This document shows, piece by piece, positions 8,104 through 16,810 of a stretch of 64,000 bases of DNA. Positions within the stretch are counted from its first letter, which is position 1; each line of letters starts with the position of its first letter. The position numbers and the translations under genes were made by a program. The notes beneath the pieces were generated by a model. The model made no database searches and had not been told where the DNA came from. It saw only the letters and a list, made by a program, of their open reading frames with translations. The DNA is from Jiulongibacter sediminis (GTDB taxonomy: Bacteria; Bacteroidota; Bacteroidia; Cytophagales; Spirosomataceae), in assembly GCF_001306455.1 (NCBI RefSeq), contig NZ_LGTQ01000009.1:310001-374000 (forward strand), given 5' to 3'.

Positions 8104-9171
8104 TCAACTCAAAATGGATCTCAGGTCTTCTTCATGTGCCTGAAGCCACTCTGTTATTTCCTCCACAATCTGTTTTATTCCTATCTCCGGCTCCCATCCC
8201 GTTCTTTCGGTAACTTTTGAATTATCAGTCACGTAGAGTTTGATATCTGCGGGTCTGTTTTCAGTGATTTTATCAATAGGAATTGTTTTTCCGGTCACTT
8301 CCTGACAAATCTTTGTCAATTCCTGCAACGATGTGCTCACCTCTGTTCCACCACCCACATTGAATGTTTCTCCGTTTACGTCTTCCATATGATGCATCTG
8401 CCAGTCGATAAGTCGATACAGGTCTTTGACATGAAGCATGTCCCGGGTTTGTTTGCCGCTGCCATCATATCCGATATAGGCCAGCTTTTTCTCAAAATAA
8501 TGTTTGGCAATCCAAAGCACCATTACCCCCTGATCCACCTTGCCCATTTGCCATGGACCGGTTAAAACCCCACAACGGTTAACCAATGTTTTTAAGCCAT
8601 AAAACTCATTATACTCCTGAATAATAAGCTCAGAAGCCAGTTTGGTGGTACCATAAAGAGAGCGAGCCCCGTCTAAAGGGAAATTTTCTGCAATCCCTTT
8701 TGAGGATACTCCTAGTAGGTTTTGCTCATCAGAAAGAGCAAAACGAGTTTCTTTTTCATCAAAGTTTAGGGTCTCAATGCTTTTGATAGGGTAGATCCTG
8801 CTTGTCGACAAGAAGATGAAAGCTGCTTTTGACCGAACAGCATAATTGAGACAATTCACCGTTCCAAATAGATTGGTGTTCATTAAATAATCGGGTGTAC
8901 CCCCATTTAAACCGGCCAGAACTGAAGGCTCAGCTGAGGCCTCAAGGACAAAATCAACATCCGGAAGGGCGTCAAAGTCTTCTTTGTTTCTGATATCACC
9001 ATGCACAAACTCAATTCCGCTTTTCGTAAGTCGAGCCACATTAAGTTCAGAACCTTTTCTTTTAAGGTTATCCAGACAAATGATATGGTAAGAAGGGTAA
9101 TTTTTTTTGAGTTCAAGAGCCAGTGAAGAGCCCACAAATCCGGCACCGCCGGTGATCAATACTTTTGTCAT
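8104..9171 (-). CDS. NAD-dependent SDR epimerase, CDP-paratose 2-epimerase-like
   Basis: An extended short-chain dehydrogenase of 355 aa. The NAD loop GGAGFVG is at residues 8-14, the catalytic serine in FLSTSR (122-125), and the YGTTK pair gives Tyr173 and Lys177. The segments EASAEPSVLAG, NRCGVLTGPWQMGKVDQGV and GSGKQTRDMLHVKDL resemble CDP-paratose 2-epimerase (RfbE/TyvE), which makes CDP-tyvelose for surface polysaccharide. No other CDP-deoxyhexose genes are present, so the true nucleotide sugar is uncertain. It is a single gene between a terminator and a sulfatase. Confidence 0.85.
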   Translation of the reverse strand: MTKVLITGGAGFVGSSLALELKKNYPSYHIICLDNLKRKGSELNVARLTKSGIEFVHGDIRNKEDFDALPDVDFVLEASAEPSVLAGLNGGTPDYLMNTNLFGTVNCLNYAVRSKAAFIFLSTSRIYPIKSIETLNFDEKETRFALSDEQNLLGVSSKGIAENFPLDGARSLYGTTKLASELIIQEYNEFYGLKTLVNRCGVLTGPWQMGKVDQGVMVLWIAKHYFEKKLAYIGYDGSGKQTRDMLHVKDLYRLIDWQMHHMEDVNGETFNVGGGTEVSTSLQELTKICQEVTGKTIPIDKITENRPADIKLYVTDNSKVTERTGWEPEIGIKQIVEEITEWLQAHEEDLRSILS

Positions 9172-9284
9172 TGAGGTGTTTTGTCGAAAAATTTATGCAA
9201 GTCTAGGCATTTTAGACTGAAAGGGGGGAGTATTGCTCCTTAAAACCTATTGAATTTTTATTTCAAGGATTGCCGTTTAATAAA

Positions 9285-10724
9285 TCAATTCAAATCCCCC
9301 CGGGGCCTTCTATTTTCACCTTCCACACCGGTTAAATCATCACCAATGTCCGCTCTGATGGTTTCGGCGTATGCTTCCAGTTCTTTTACGATTTCAGGAT
9401 ACATTCTTTGCACATCGTATTCTTCGCCCGGGTCGCGTCTGAGGTCATAGAGAGCCATCGGTTCTTCATGGTTTTCGGTACTTGGGCCCGGGTATCCGTC
9501 TTTTCCGGGTAAAAAACCTTTGAAAGTTCGACCATAATGCGGCAAAACCAGCTTCCACTGATCTTTGCGAACGGCTTCCAGATTATTGCGTCGATAGTAA
9601 TAGGCAAAAAATTCCCGAGGTTTGGCGTCCATATTTCCATCAAAAATTTCTTTGAGACTAACACCATCAATTTTGTTGGCCGGCATTGAAGTTCCGCATA
9701 TTTCAGAGATGGTTGGTAGCAGGTCAATGGTAGAAGTCAGTTGGTTACAAACCATACCGGCAGGCACATGGCCTTTCCAGCGAACGATGCCCGGCACCCG
9801 ATGGCCGCCTTCATAACTCACCCCTTTTCCTTCACGGAAACCGCCACTGGAGCCGGCGTGATTGCCGTAATTCAGCCAGGGACCATTATCGCTGGTGAAA
9901 ATCACCAAAGTGTTTTCTTCCAAGCCATTCTTTTGAAGGGTTTGCATAATCTGCCCTACGGACCAGTCGATTTCCAACATCAAATCTGCATAAAGGCCCT
10001 GACCGCTTTTTCCTTTGAATTTATCTGAAACACCAATTGGAACATGCGGCATAGAGTGCGGGAGGTAAAGGAAGAAGGGCTTGTTTTTGTTCTTTTCGAT
10101 GAACGAAACGGCCTTTTCAGTGTAAAGTGTGGTCAATTTTGCCTGGTCTTCTAGCGTTTCTACGTATTCTGAAATTTCATTATCGACGACGATCGGCAGT
10201 TTGGCAATGGTGGCTTTCCAGCCCGCACTGGAGGGCTTGCCATCATAACCCATGGGCCACATGTCATTTGAATAAGGGATGCCGACATATTCATCAAATC
10301 CTTGCTGCAAGGGTAAAAATTCTTTTTCGTCGCCCAAGTGCCATTTGCCATAAATTGCTGTGGCATAGCCCTTTTCTTTGAGAAGCTCAGCAATGGTTGT
10401 TTCATTGGGGTGAAGCCCCACCTTATCTCCCGGGAAATAGGCCCCATGAATATTCATACGATTTGGGTAAGTACCCGTCATTAGGGCCGCTCGGGATGCA
10501 CTGCATACAGCCTGTGCCGAAAGGAAACTGGTGAAACGAATGCCTTCAGCTGCAAGACGATCAATATTTTCAGTACGATAGGTGCTGGCTCCGTAGCAAC
10601 TCAAATCGCCATAGCCCATATCATCCATAAAAATGAGAACGATATTCGGACTATCTGATTTTTGGAGGGTGATGGCACTGTGTAAAAGGAATAATAGAGG
10701 CAGGAAAAGGAAGTATTTCTTCAT
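9285..10724 (-). CDS. Secreted S1-family sulfatase (arylsulfatase type)
   Basis: A 479-aa enzyme with an N-terminal signal peptide (residues 1-20). The metal-binding pair Asp34-Asp35 and the formylglycine motif C74-S-A-S-R-A-A-L-M-T-G mark an active S1 sulfatase, which removes sulfate esters from glycans or aryl compounds in the periplasm or outside the cell. The motif has Ala in place of the usual Pro (CxASR), which anaerobic-type maturases accept. No maturase (FGE or anSME) and no SusCD pair is nearby, so the substrate cannot be inferred. The second sulfatase at 18668 is clearly different. Confidence 0.93.
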   Translation of the reverse strand: MKKYFLFLPLLFLLHSAITLQKSDSPNIVLIFMDDMGYGDLSCYGASTYRTENIDRLAAEGIRFTSFLSAQAVCSASRAALMTGTYPNRMNIHGAYFPGDKVGLHPNETTIAELLKEKGYATAIYGKWHLGDEKEFLPLQQGFDEYVGIPYSNDMWPMGYDGKPSSAGWKATIAKLPIVVDNEISEYVETLEDQAKLTTLYTEKAVSFIEKNKNKPFFLYLPHSMPHVPIGVSDKFKGKSGQGLYADLMLEIDWSVGQIMQTLQKNGLEENTLVIFTSDNGPWLNYGNHAGSSGGFREGKGVSYEGGHRVPGIVRWKGHVPAGMVCNQLTSTIDLLPTISEICGTSMPANKIDGVSLKEIFDGNMDAKPREFFAYYYRRNNLEAVRKDQWKLVLPHYGRTFKGFLPGKDGYPGPSTENHEEPMALYDLRRDPGEEYDVQRMYPEIVKELEAYAETIRADIGDDLTGVEGENRRPRGDLN

Positions 10725-10801
10725 TCAGGTTGATGTTTTGAGCAAGTTAACAAAAACAGGCAATGTTATGGAGGAGAAGGGTATCAGTCCTGAAAAATTG
10801 C

Positions 10802-10809
10802 TACTTTTG
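10802..10809 (+). promoter_or_regulatory. -7 box of gltX
   Basis: TACTTTTG fits TAnnTTTG and lies 25 nt upstream of the gltX ATG. The following bases (CAGCCC) are like those after the rpmE2 box. Confidence 0.65.
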
Positions 10810-10833
10810 CAGCCCAATTTTGTAGATTAAAAT

Positions 10834-12327
10834 ATGTCAGTAAGAGTTCGTTTTGCACCAAGTCCCACAGGACCATTACATATCGGAGGGGTTCGTACGG
10901 CCCTTTATAATTACCTTTTTGCCAAAAAGAATGGTGGTGAGTTTATTCTGAGAATAGAGGATACCGACCAGTCAAGGTATGTGGCCGGTGCGGAAGAATA
11001 CATTGTTGACAGTTTGAAATGGCTGGGTGTCAATTTTGATGAAGGCCAGTCTGTAGGTGGGCCTCATGCTCCGTATCGTCAGTCGGAGCGGAAGGATATT
11101 TACCACAAATATGCTCAGCAATTGATTGATACAGGCAAAGCCTATTACGCCTTTGATACGGCCGATGAATTGGCCGAAATGAGAGCTGAACTGGAGGCTG
11201 CCAAGGTGGATAATCCTTCGTACAATTCGGTGACCCGAATGAAGATGAAAAACTCTTTTACCCTTTCAAAAGAGGAAGTTGAGGCAAAAATTGCTGCGGG
11301 TGAGCCGCACGTGATTCGTCTCAATGTGCCCATTAAAGAGGAGATTCGTTTCAAAGATATTATCCGCGACTGGGTGGTGGTGCATAGCAGTACCATTGAT
11401 GATAAAGTGCTTCTCAAAGCTGACGGAATGCCTACTTACCATCTGGCAAACATTGTGGATGATCATGAAATGGGCATTACCCATGTGATCAGAGGAGAGG
11501 AGTGGCTGCCGTCTGCACCACTGCATGTTTTATTGTACAGAGCCTTTGGCTGGCAGCATCCTGAGTTTGCTCATTTGCCTTTATTGCTGAAACCGGAAGG
11601 CAACGGAAAGCTGAGCAAAAGAGATGGTTTGCTGGGCGACTTCCCCGTTTTCCCGATGGAGTGGAAAGATGAAGCAGGAGAGGTTTCAAGAGGTTTCAGA
11701 GAGGATGGCTATTTGCCGGAAGCAGTGTTGAATTTCCTTGCCCTGCTGGGCTGGAACCCGGGTACGGAGCAGGAGTTTTTCAATCTGGAGGAGTTGGTTC
11801 AGGCCTTTTCATTGGAGAAAATCAATAAATCAGGAGCTCGTTTTGATATTCAAAAGGCCCAGTGGTTTAATGAGCATTATATCAAAAAAATGCCTGAATC
11901 AGAGCTAGTGGCTCAGGTGAATGCTATGGTCAACGATGAGCCTCTGGCGGCCAATCTGGTGACTTTGATGAAAGACCGCGTGAAGTTTGTCAAAGAGATT
12001 GTCAGTGAGGTGCCTTACCTTTTCAATGCACCGGCTGAATATGATATGGCTATCGTCGAAAAGAAATGGGATGATTTGGCCAAAAAAGCGATGCCAATCA
12101 TTGTGGATTTACTGAAAGGAGTGGACGATTTCACCACCGAAAATATCCATCATGCCATATGGGAAGGCCTTCCTGAACACGAAATCAAGCCAGGCAAAGT
12201 GATGCAAGCTCTCCGTCTGGCCGTAACCGGTGTAGGCAACGGCCCGGACCTTATGCTAATGCTTCAGATTCTTGGGAAAGATGAGGTGATTGGGAGAATT
12301 GAGAGGGCGATAGAGAGATTGAAATAG
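10834..12327 (+). CDS. gltX: Glutamyl-tRNA synthetase
   Basis: A class I aminoacyl-tRNA synthetase of 497 aa that charges tRNA-Glu. The HIGH-type motif is PSPTGPLHIGG (residues 9-19) and the KMSKS equivalent is KLSKRDG near residue 258. The anticodon-binding helical domain fills the C-terminal third. Length and motifs are normal for the discriminating type. It is a single gene with a consensus promoter and a hairpin region downstream. Confidence 0.98.
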   Translation: MSVRVRFAPSPTGPLHIGGVRTALYNYLFAKKNGGEFILRIEDTDQSRYVAGAEEYIVDSLKWLGVNFDEGQSVGGPHAPYRQSERKDIYHKYAQQLIDTGKAYYAFDTADELAEMRAELEAAKVDNPSYNSVTRMKMKNSFTLSKEEVEAKIAAGEPHVIRLNVPIKEEIRFKDIIRDWVVVHSSTIDDKVLLKADGMPTYHLANIVDDHEMGITHVIRGEEWLPSAPLHVLLYRAFGWQHPEFAHLPLLLKPEGNGKLSKRDGLLGDFPVFPMEWKDEAGEVSRGFREDGYLPEAVLNFLALLGWNPGTEQEFFNLEELVQAFSLEKINKSGARFDIQKAQWFNEHYIKKMPESELVAQVNAMVNDEPLAANLVTLMKDRVKFVKEIVSEVPYLFNAPAEYDMAIVEKKWDDLAKKAMPIIVDLLKGVDDFTTENIHHAIWEGLPEHEIKPGKVMQALRLAVTGVGNGPDLMLMLQILGKDEVIGRIERAIERLK

Positions 12328-12387
12328 GGCCTTTTTACCAGTTTAAATTTAGGAGGTATCAGTTTTACTTTTGATAACCTTCCTTAC

Positions 12388-12443
12388 AAAAAAATAGCAG
12401 AAAAAAGATAAACTCAAAGTTTGGCTTCAAACTGCTATTTTTT
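12388..12443 (+). terminator. Composite hairpin after gltX
   Basis: An outer pairing of about 12 bp (AAAAAATAGCAG with CTGCTATTTTTT) encloses an inner hairpin AGTTTG-GCTT-CAAACT (12418-12433). The two share bases, so they are mutually exclusive folds; either ends in a T6 run. It probably terminates gltX. Confidence 0.6.
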
Positions 12444-12505
12444 CTTGATGATATTGTAAGCCGTCTTTTTTGGGCTCTGGATTTTATGAAGTTACTGATT
12501 CACCA

Positions 12506-12916
12506 TTAACTTTTTGCGAGTATAATGGCTTTTTTACTTCTTCCCCAGGCAATAAAAAGAGCAACGCCTATCAACACAATGTTCATTCCAATATTTGAAT
12601 ATTCATCTCTTGAAGCATGAAATCCTGCGGCTAAAACCATTACTAATGCAAGGCCTAAAGCTGCCCAAACTGTCAATAATGGTTTTATACGGAAAACAGA
12701 TGGAAGCAATAAGCCTATGCCTCCCAAAAATTCGCTAATACCAATAAACCTTACCAATCCTATTGGAGTGGATGTTACCCATGGAAGTGATTCTGCCAAT
12801 GCCGCGATTGGCTGACTAGCTTTCATCATACCTGCCATAATAAACATTACAGCCAATAGTCCTTGTGCAACCCATAATACGATGTTAATTGCTTTGTTGT
12901 TTTTTTGGTTTGTCAT
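12506..12916 (-). CDS. DoxX-family membrane protein
   Basis: A 136-aa protein with four hydrophobic segments and the DoxX-like pattern (FIMAGMMKASQP near residue 24, then GISEFLGGIGLLLP). DoxX proteins are small inner-membrane proteins, some linked to quinone or thiol redox stress. The ATG at 12916 is preferred; the frame is open to 12985, but the added residues look non-coding (AYENDDFCSSNKKEC). It lies 83 nt downstream of a Crp-family regulator on the same strand, so the pair is probably co-transcribed or the regulator controls it. Confidence 0.85.
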   Translation of the reverse strand: MTNQKNNKAINIVLWVAQGLLAVMFIMAGMMKASQPIAALAESLPWVTSTPIGLVRFIGISEFLGGIGLLLPSVFRIKPLLTVWAALGLALVMVLAAGFHASRDEYSNIGMNIVLIGVALFIAWGRSKKAIILAKS

Positions 12917-12999
12917 TTTACATTCTTTTTTGTTCGAGGAGCAAAAGTCATCGTTTTCGTAGGCCCGTGCATTGATGTACATCAAGAAATGAAATTGGG

Positions 13000-13473
13000 T
13001 TAATTTTTTTGAGAAATTTCATGCCGGACACGACTTAAAGCCTCAGGTGTAATTCCTAAATAAGAGGCTACCATTTTTAATGGAACCCTTTGAATAATGT
13101 TTGGATAGGTTTTGATAAAATGCTCATATCTTTCTTTAGCATTTGAACTCATTAACATTATAATCCTGGTTTGCATCGTATCTATCCTTCTTAACAAAGC
13201 ATTTATATCAGGACCTTCTTTCAACAAGTCCTCTTTTGAAACGACGTTTATAGTAGTGTCTTCAATAGCATCTATAAATAATTGACACGGTGCATTGGGC
13301 TCACAACTATCAGCAACCAACCAACCTTCCGGACCAAACATATAGATATGTTCTTTCCCTTTTTCATCAATTGTATAGCTTCGCAATAAACCACTTTCAA
13401 CAAAATAAACCCTGGAGTTGATATCTCCTTTTCGTTGTAAAACAACTCCCTTTTTTACGCTTATTTTTTCCAT
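13000..13473 (-). CDS. Crp/Fnr-family transcriptional regulator
   Basis: A 157-aa cyclic-nucleotide-binding-like regulator. The beta-barrel sensor runs from GVVLQRKGDINSRVYFVESGLLR (residues 9-31) and the C-terminal helix-turn-helix shows MVASYLGITPEALSRVRHE (about 133-151). It is shorter than the usual 190 aa: the first sensor helix is missing, but the frame has no upstream extension and no frameshift was found. Such Bacteroidota regulators rarely bind cAMP; the ligand is unknown. It sits directly upstream of the DoxX gene. Confidence 0.88.
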   Translation of the reverse strand: MEKISVKKGVVLQRKGDINSRVYFVESGLLRSYTIDEKGKEHIYMFGPEGWLVADSCEPNAPCQLFIDAIEDTTINVVSKEDLLKEGPDINALLRRIDTMQTRIIMLMSSNAKERYEHFIKTYPNIIQRVPLKMVASYLGITPEALSRVRHEISQKN

Positions 13474-13703
13474 TACCAGTTCCTATTATGGTTTGTTCAA
13501 ATGGCAAGAACAGAAGTGAAGATGAAATTCGTTAGTGAGTATGTCTTAATTATCTGCATCTCATGGGGTGCAGAATTCATCTTTACTCAAAACTATCCAA
13601 ATACTTTGAAAAGTATCTTGGGCATATTATACTGATACTATCGAAGAGTAAATTAGCTTGTTTTAATTTAAGACAGAAAAGGAATATTATCTTTATTCAG
13701 TCT

Positions 13704-14642
13704 ATGAAAAAACTATTCAAAACCCTTATTACAGGTTTTTTTATAAACACCTCCTTCGCCCAACAAACAGACACCATCTTTGTTTCCTCAGGCGATGTCA
13801 ACTTGCATTCGGTATTGATGAAGGCCAATAGGCCCGAGAAAAGTCCATTGGCCATTATCATCGCTGGTTCCGGCCCTACAGACTTGAATGGCAATAACCC
13901 GATGATGAAAAACAATAGTCTTCGGTTTCTGGCTGAGGGATTGTTTGAGAAAGGGATTTCAACTGTTCGTTTTGATAAAAGAGGGGTGGGGAAGAGCAAG
14001 GTGGCTGATTTGAAGGAGTCTGAGCTGAGGTTTGAAGATTTTGTGAATGATGTTAATGCCATAGTTCATCATTATAAAAATGCAGGTTTTGACCGAATTT
14101 TTATCCTTGGTCATAGTGAAGGTTCACTTATAGGAATGTTGTCGGCGGCTCAAACAAATACCGATGATTTTGTGTCTCTGGCGGGTGCCGGCAAAGCGAT
14201 TGACCTGATTTTGCAGGAGCAACTGGAATCAAAATTACCGGAACAGTTTGCCAAAGAGGCCAGAACAATCATGGATAGCCTGAAGATAGACAAAACGGTA
14301 GAAAAGATGTCTTTTCCTCTTTTATCTGTTTTCCGGCCATCGGTACAGCTTTATATGATTTCATGGATGACGTATGACCCTGCTGCCGAGCTGGCGAAAC
14401 TTAAAATGCCTGTGCTCATCGTCCAGGGGACCACCGACATCCAGGTGAGTGTTGAGAATGCCGAGCTTTTACACAAGGCTAATCCGCAATCTGAATTGAG
14501 AATCATTGAAGGTATGAATCACATTTTCAAAGAAGTAGGAGAGGAGCAGTCTGCAAACCTCGCCACCTATTCAAATCCTGATTTGCCGCTGCATCCTGAG
14601 CTAATTCCGGTAATTGCGGAGTTTGTTTTGTCTCAGAATTGA
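13704..14642 (+). CDS. Secreted alpha/beta hydrolase
   Basis: A 312-aa serine hydrolase with a signal peptide ending near FAQ (residue 20). The oxyanion region GSGPTDLNGNNP lies near 55-66, the nucleophile elbow GHSEGS puts Ser138 at the active site, and the C-terminal VQGTTDIQV and NHIFK segments hold the likely Asp and His. The start at 13704 is chosen because it begins the signal peptide; the frame is open upstream to 13563 without coding character. A near-consensus -7 box TATCTTTA lies at 13688-13695. Substrate is unknown; peptidase- or esterase-type activity is equally possible. Confidence 0.85.
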   Translation: MKKLFKTLITGFFINTSFAQQTDTIFVSSGDVNLHSVLMKANRPEKSPLAIIIAGSGPTDLNGNNPMMKNNSLRFLAEGLFEKGISTVRFDKRGVGKSKVADLKESELRFEDFVNDVNAIVHHYKNAGFDRIFILGHSEGSLIGMLSAAQTNTDDFVSLAGAGKAIDLILQEQLESKLPEQFAKEARTIMDSLKIDKTVEKMSFPLLSVFRPSVQLYMISWMTYDPAAELAKLKMPVLIVQGTTDIQVSVENAELLHKANPQSELRIIEGMNHIFKEVGEEQSANLATYSNPDLPLHPELIPVIAEFVLSQN

Positions 14643-14705
14643 GTTAAGAAAAAGAGCTTATTAATATTTCTTGCCTACCTATTTTATTTTTTTTGTATTG
14701 AGGTG

Positions 14706-15011
14706 TTAAAAACTAACATTAAGGCTCAGCTGTCCACCTAAACCCTCCCGGATAATTCGCATAAGCGTCGAGAGCCGAATATCAGAGGCATTATTTTCGA
14801 TTCTTGAGATATAGGTCTTTGTTGTGCCGCACTTTTGAGCAAGTTCTTCCTGTGTCATACCCTTTTCTTTGCGAAGCTCCTGAAGCATTACCCCAAGTTT
14901 AAAAGCCTCAAATTCCTGCTCATAGGCCTCACGTGTTTCAGTTCCTCTTGTGCCGTATTCCTGATCCAGGTGGTCTGAAAATGAAGTCAATTTGTTTTTA
15001 GTCTTTTCCAT
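14706..15011 (-). CDS. XRE-family antitoxin (HigA-like)
   Basis: A 101-aa protein with a Cro/C1 helix-turn-helix in its middle (MLQELRKEKGMTQEELAQKCG...YISRIENN, about residues 42-75). It is the second gene of a pair and overlaps the upstream toxin gene by 14 nt, the usual order of higBA modules (toxin first). It would neutralise the toxin and repress the shared promoter. The N-terminal 40 residues, rich in Glu, are likely the toxin-contacting part. Which toxin family it pairs with is inferred from the neighbour. Confidence 0.88.
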   Translation of the reverse strand: MEKTKNKLTSFSDHLDQEYGTRGTETREAYEQEFEAFKLGVMLQELRKEKGMTQEELAQKCGTTKTYISRIENNASDIRLSTLMRIIREGLGGQLSLNVSF

Positions 15012-15345
15012 CGAAATATTGTTGTTTAAGTTTTAAAGCCATTTCAATTTCATTTTTTGGGGTCTTTTGCGTTTTCTTTTGAAAGCCGTTGACAAGAATG
15101 ATGAGTTGCCCTTTATCAAAAAAGCTGAAAACTCTGTAAATGTTTGAACCAACTTCCACTCTGACTTCAAATAGTCCATCTGTCCCAGTCAAATGTTTGA
15201 AAAACTTTTCAGGAATTCGCTCTAGTGTTGAAATGAGCTGTAAAGTCCAGTTAAATTTCTTTTTGACTTGTGGCCTTAAACTATTGTAGAAGTTCAGGTA
15301 ATGGTCCTCAAAATAGAGGATTTCTCTAATTGGCTTTTCATTCAT
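14998..15345 (-). CDS. RelE/HigB-type toxin (phage Gp49-like)
   Basis: A 115-aa basic protein with the RelE/HigB fold pattern: FNWTLQLISTLERIPEKFFKHLTGTDGLFEVRVEVGSN in the middle, with R (VR) and Y (NIYRVFSFF) positions, then LIILVNGFQKKTQKTPKNEIEMAL. This C-terminal block is typical of Gp49-like HigB toxins, which cleave mRNA on the ribosome. It is transcribed with the antitoxin from a promoter that overlaps a 22-bp palindrome. Activity is inferred from family, not shown. Confidence 0.85.
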   Translation of the reverse strand: MNEKPIREILYFEDHYLNFYNSLRPQVKKKFNWTLQLISTLERIPEKFFKHLTGTDGLFEVRVEVGSNIYRVFSFFDKGQLIILVNGFQKKTQKTPKNEIEMALKLKQQYFDGKD

Positions 15346-15365
15346 TCAAGTGAATTTAGATAAGA

Positions 15366-15399
15366 CAAAGATAAAAATTGTTATCTAATTAGGTAACAA
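15366..15399 (-). promoter_or_regulatory. Toxin-antitoxin promoter with overlapping palindromic operator
   Basis: The minus-strand box TATCTTTG (15373-15366) is 21 nt before the toxin ATG. Immediately upstream, 15378-15399 is a 22-bp palindrome (half-site TTGTTAyCTAA, one mismatch) that fills the -33/-7 spacer. This is the expected place for autorepression by the XRE antitoxin. Confidence 0.7.
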
Positions 15400-15614
15400 C
15401 TAATTGAAAATTTCTTAATCCCCTTAAAACCTTAATTTCTTAATGGTTCAAGAAACCGAATGGTTAAACATTAAGGAGTAAAGATAAATTAAGTGATAAG
15501 TTTTCTTTAAGAATCAGGAACTCTCGAAGAAAACCCTTGTTATCGGGGCAAAAAGATGCTTATCCTCTTTTTTGACCATTAAAACAGACTTTTTACGATT
15601 GGTCAAAAACTGCA

Positions 15615-15643
15615 TTGGGTTCGTATCTTATACTGTAAATTTG
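15615..15643 (+). promoter_or_regulatory. Promoter of the 69-aa gene
   Basis: TTG (15615-15617), an 18-nt spacer, then TAAATTTG (15636-15643) match both promoter elements. The ATG is 47 nt further on. The gap between 15400 and 15614 shows no gene or repeat. Confidence 0.65.
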
Positions 15644-15689
15644 TTTTACCGCTGAGGTGTCGAAGGCACAAAGCATTACTAAAAATACC

Positions 15690-15899
15690 ATGAGCAAGAA
15701 GAAAGAAGAGATCGAAGAAAAGCCAAAAGTACACAAAGACCTTGATGGTTTTAATATCAAAATCAACTCATTCGGAGAGATCCAAATGAGTTATGATATC
15801 GAACGAATTAATGAGTTTCTCAATAAGAATGTCGACGATAAAAAGCTTCGTGATATTGATATTGAGGAGCAAATGGCGAAGCCGAAGAAGAAAAAGTGA
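15690..15899 (+). CDS. Small conserved-looking cytosolic protein, 69 aa
   Basis: A 69-aa protein with a lysine/glutamate-rich start (MSKKKEEIEEKPKVHKDL), a folded-looking core (FNIKINSFGEIQMSYDIERINEFLNK) and a lysine-rich end (KPKKKK). The ATG at 15690 fits the promoter; an in-frame GTG at 15657 would add a stretch with little coding character. No signal peptide or membrane segment. I do not recognise a named family, although small proteins of this look are common in Cytophagales. Function unknown. Confidence 0.7.
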   Translation: MSKKKEEIEEKPKVHKDLDGFNIKINSFGEIQMSYDIERINEFLNKNVDDKKLRDIDIEEQMAKPKKKK

Positions 15900-15900
15900 C

Positions 15901-15984
15901 TTCGACAAGCTCAGTCACCGGACTTAAGTCGGATTTGTCATCGAATAAAATTAAGTAACAATATCGGTGGTTGAGCCTGTCGAA
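15901..15984. repeat. REP-like interrupted inverted repeat (TTCGACAAGCTCA family)
   Basis: The arms 15901-15920 and 15965-15984 are inverted copies with 17 of 20 positions matching (core TTCGACArGCTCA). The same kind of palindromic motif is scattered in intergenic DNA of many marine Bacteroidota. Degenerate relatives of the right arm occur at 45512 and 58923 in this window. Confidence 0.65.
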
Positions 15985-16028
15985 ACCACAATTGCTATTA
16001 TTTATTTAAACCCAATAACCAACAAACT

Positions 16029-16808
16029 ATGAGAAGTCATGAAATCGACTACAACATTTTGGGAGAAGACATCCAGGTTGTAGAAATTGAATTAGATCCT
16101 AACGAAACCGTCATTGCTGAGGCAGGAAGTATGCTTTATATGGAAGACGGTATTTCTTTTGAAACCCGCATGGGTGACGGGAGTCAAGCCAATCAGTCTG
16201 TCCTTGGTAAGCTTTTTCAGGCCGGTAGCCGCGTCCTCATGGGAGAGTCACTTTTCATGACCCATTTTACCAACCGTGGCGTAGGGAAACGAAAAGTTTC
16301 TTTTGCTGCTCCATACCCCGGAACAATCAAAGCCGTGGATCTGAGTCAGATTTATCAGCAAACGCTGATTGTTCAGAAAGACGCTTTTCTTTGTGCGGCC
16401 ATGGGAACCCGGATTTCTATTCATTTCAATAAACGTTTCGGGGCCGGACTTTTTGGAGGTGAAGGCTTCATTCTGGAACGTATTCAGGGCGATGGTATGG
16501 CCTTTATTCACTCCGGCGGAGTGGTGATGGAGAAAACCTTGAATAACGAAACCCTTAGAATTGACACAGGTTGTATCGTGGGTTTTGAGCCACAGCTTAA
16601 TTTTGATATTCAGGCGGCCGGAGGATTACGCTCCATGGTTTTTGGGGGCGAAGGTATGTTTTTGGCAACCCTTTCCGGAACAGGTAAGGTTTGGATTCAG
16701 TCTCTTCCGATCTCCAAACTGATTCGTCGCCTGTCGCCCATGGGTGGAAATTCAAGAAAAGAAGGAGGCTCAGTTTTGGGTGGATTAGCGGATATGTTTG
16801 AGAGCTAG
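16029..16808 (+). CDS. AIM24/TIGR00266 family protein
   Basis: A 259-aa beta-rich protein. The segments [21 protein letters not shown] (residues 22-42) and repeated glycine-bracketed blocks ([23 protein letters not shown]) are those of the TIGR00266/AIM24 fold, a TRAP-like beta prism. Its biochemical role is unresolved in bacteria; mitochondrial Aim24 affects membrane organisation. It ends 2 nt before the lycopene cyclase start, so the two are one transcript. Confidence 0.9.
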   Translation: MRSHEIDYNILGEDIQVVEIELDPNETVIAEAGSMLYMEDGISFETRMGDGSQANQSVLGKLFQAGSRVLMGESLFMTHFTNRGVGKRKVSFAAPYPGTIKAVDLSQIYQQTLIVQKDAFLCAAMGTRISIHFNKRFGAGLFGGEGFILERIQGDGMAFIHSGGVVMEKTLNNETLRIDTGCIVGFEPQLNFDIQAAGGLRSMVFGGEGMFLATLSGTGKVWIQSLPISKLIRRLSPMGGNSRKEGGSVLGGLADMFES

Positions 16809-16810
16809 AA

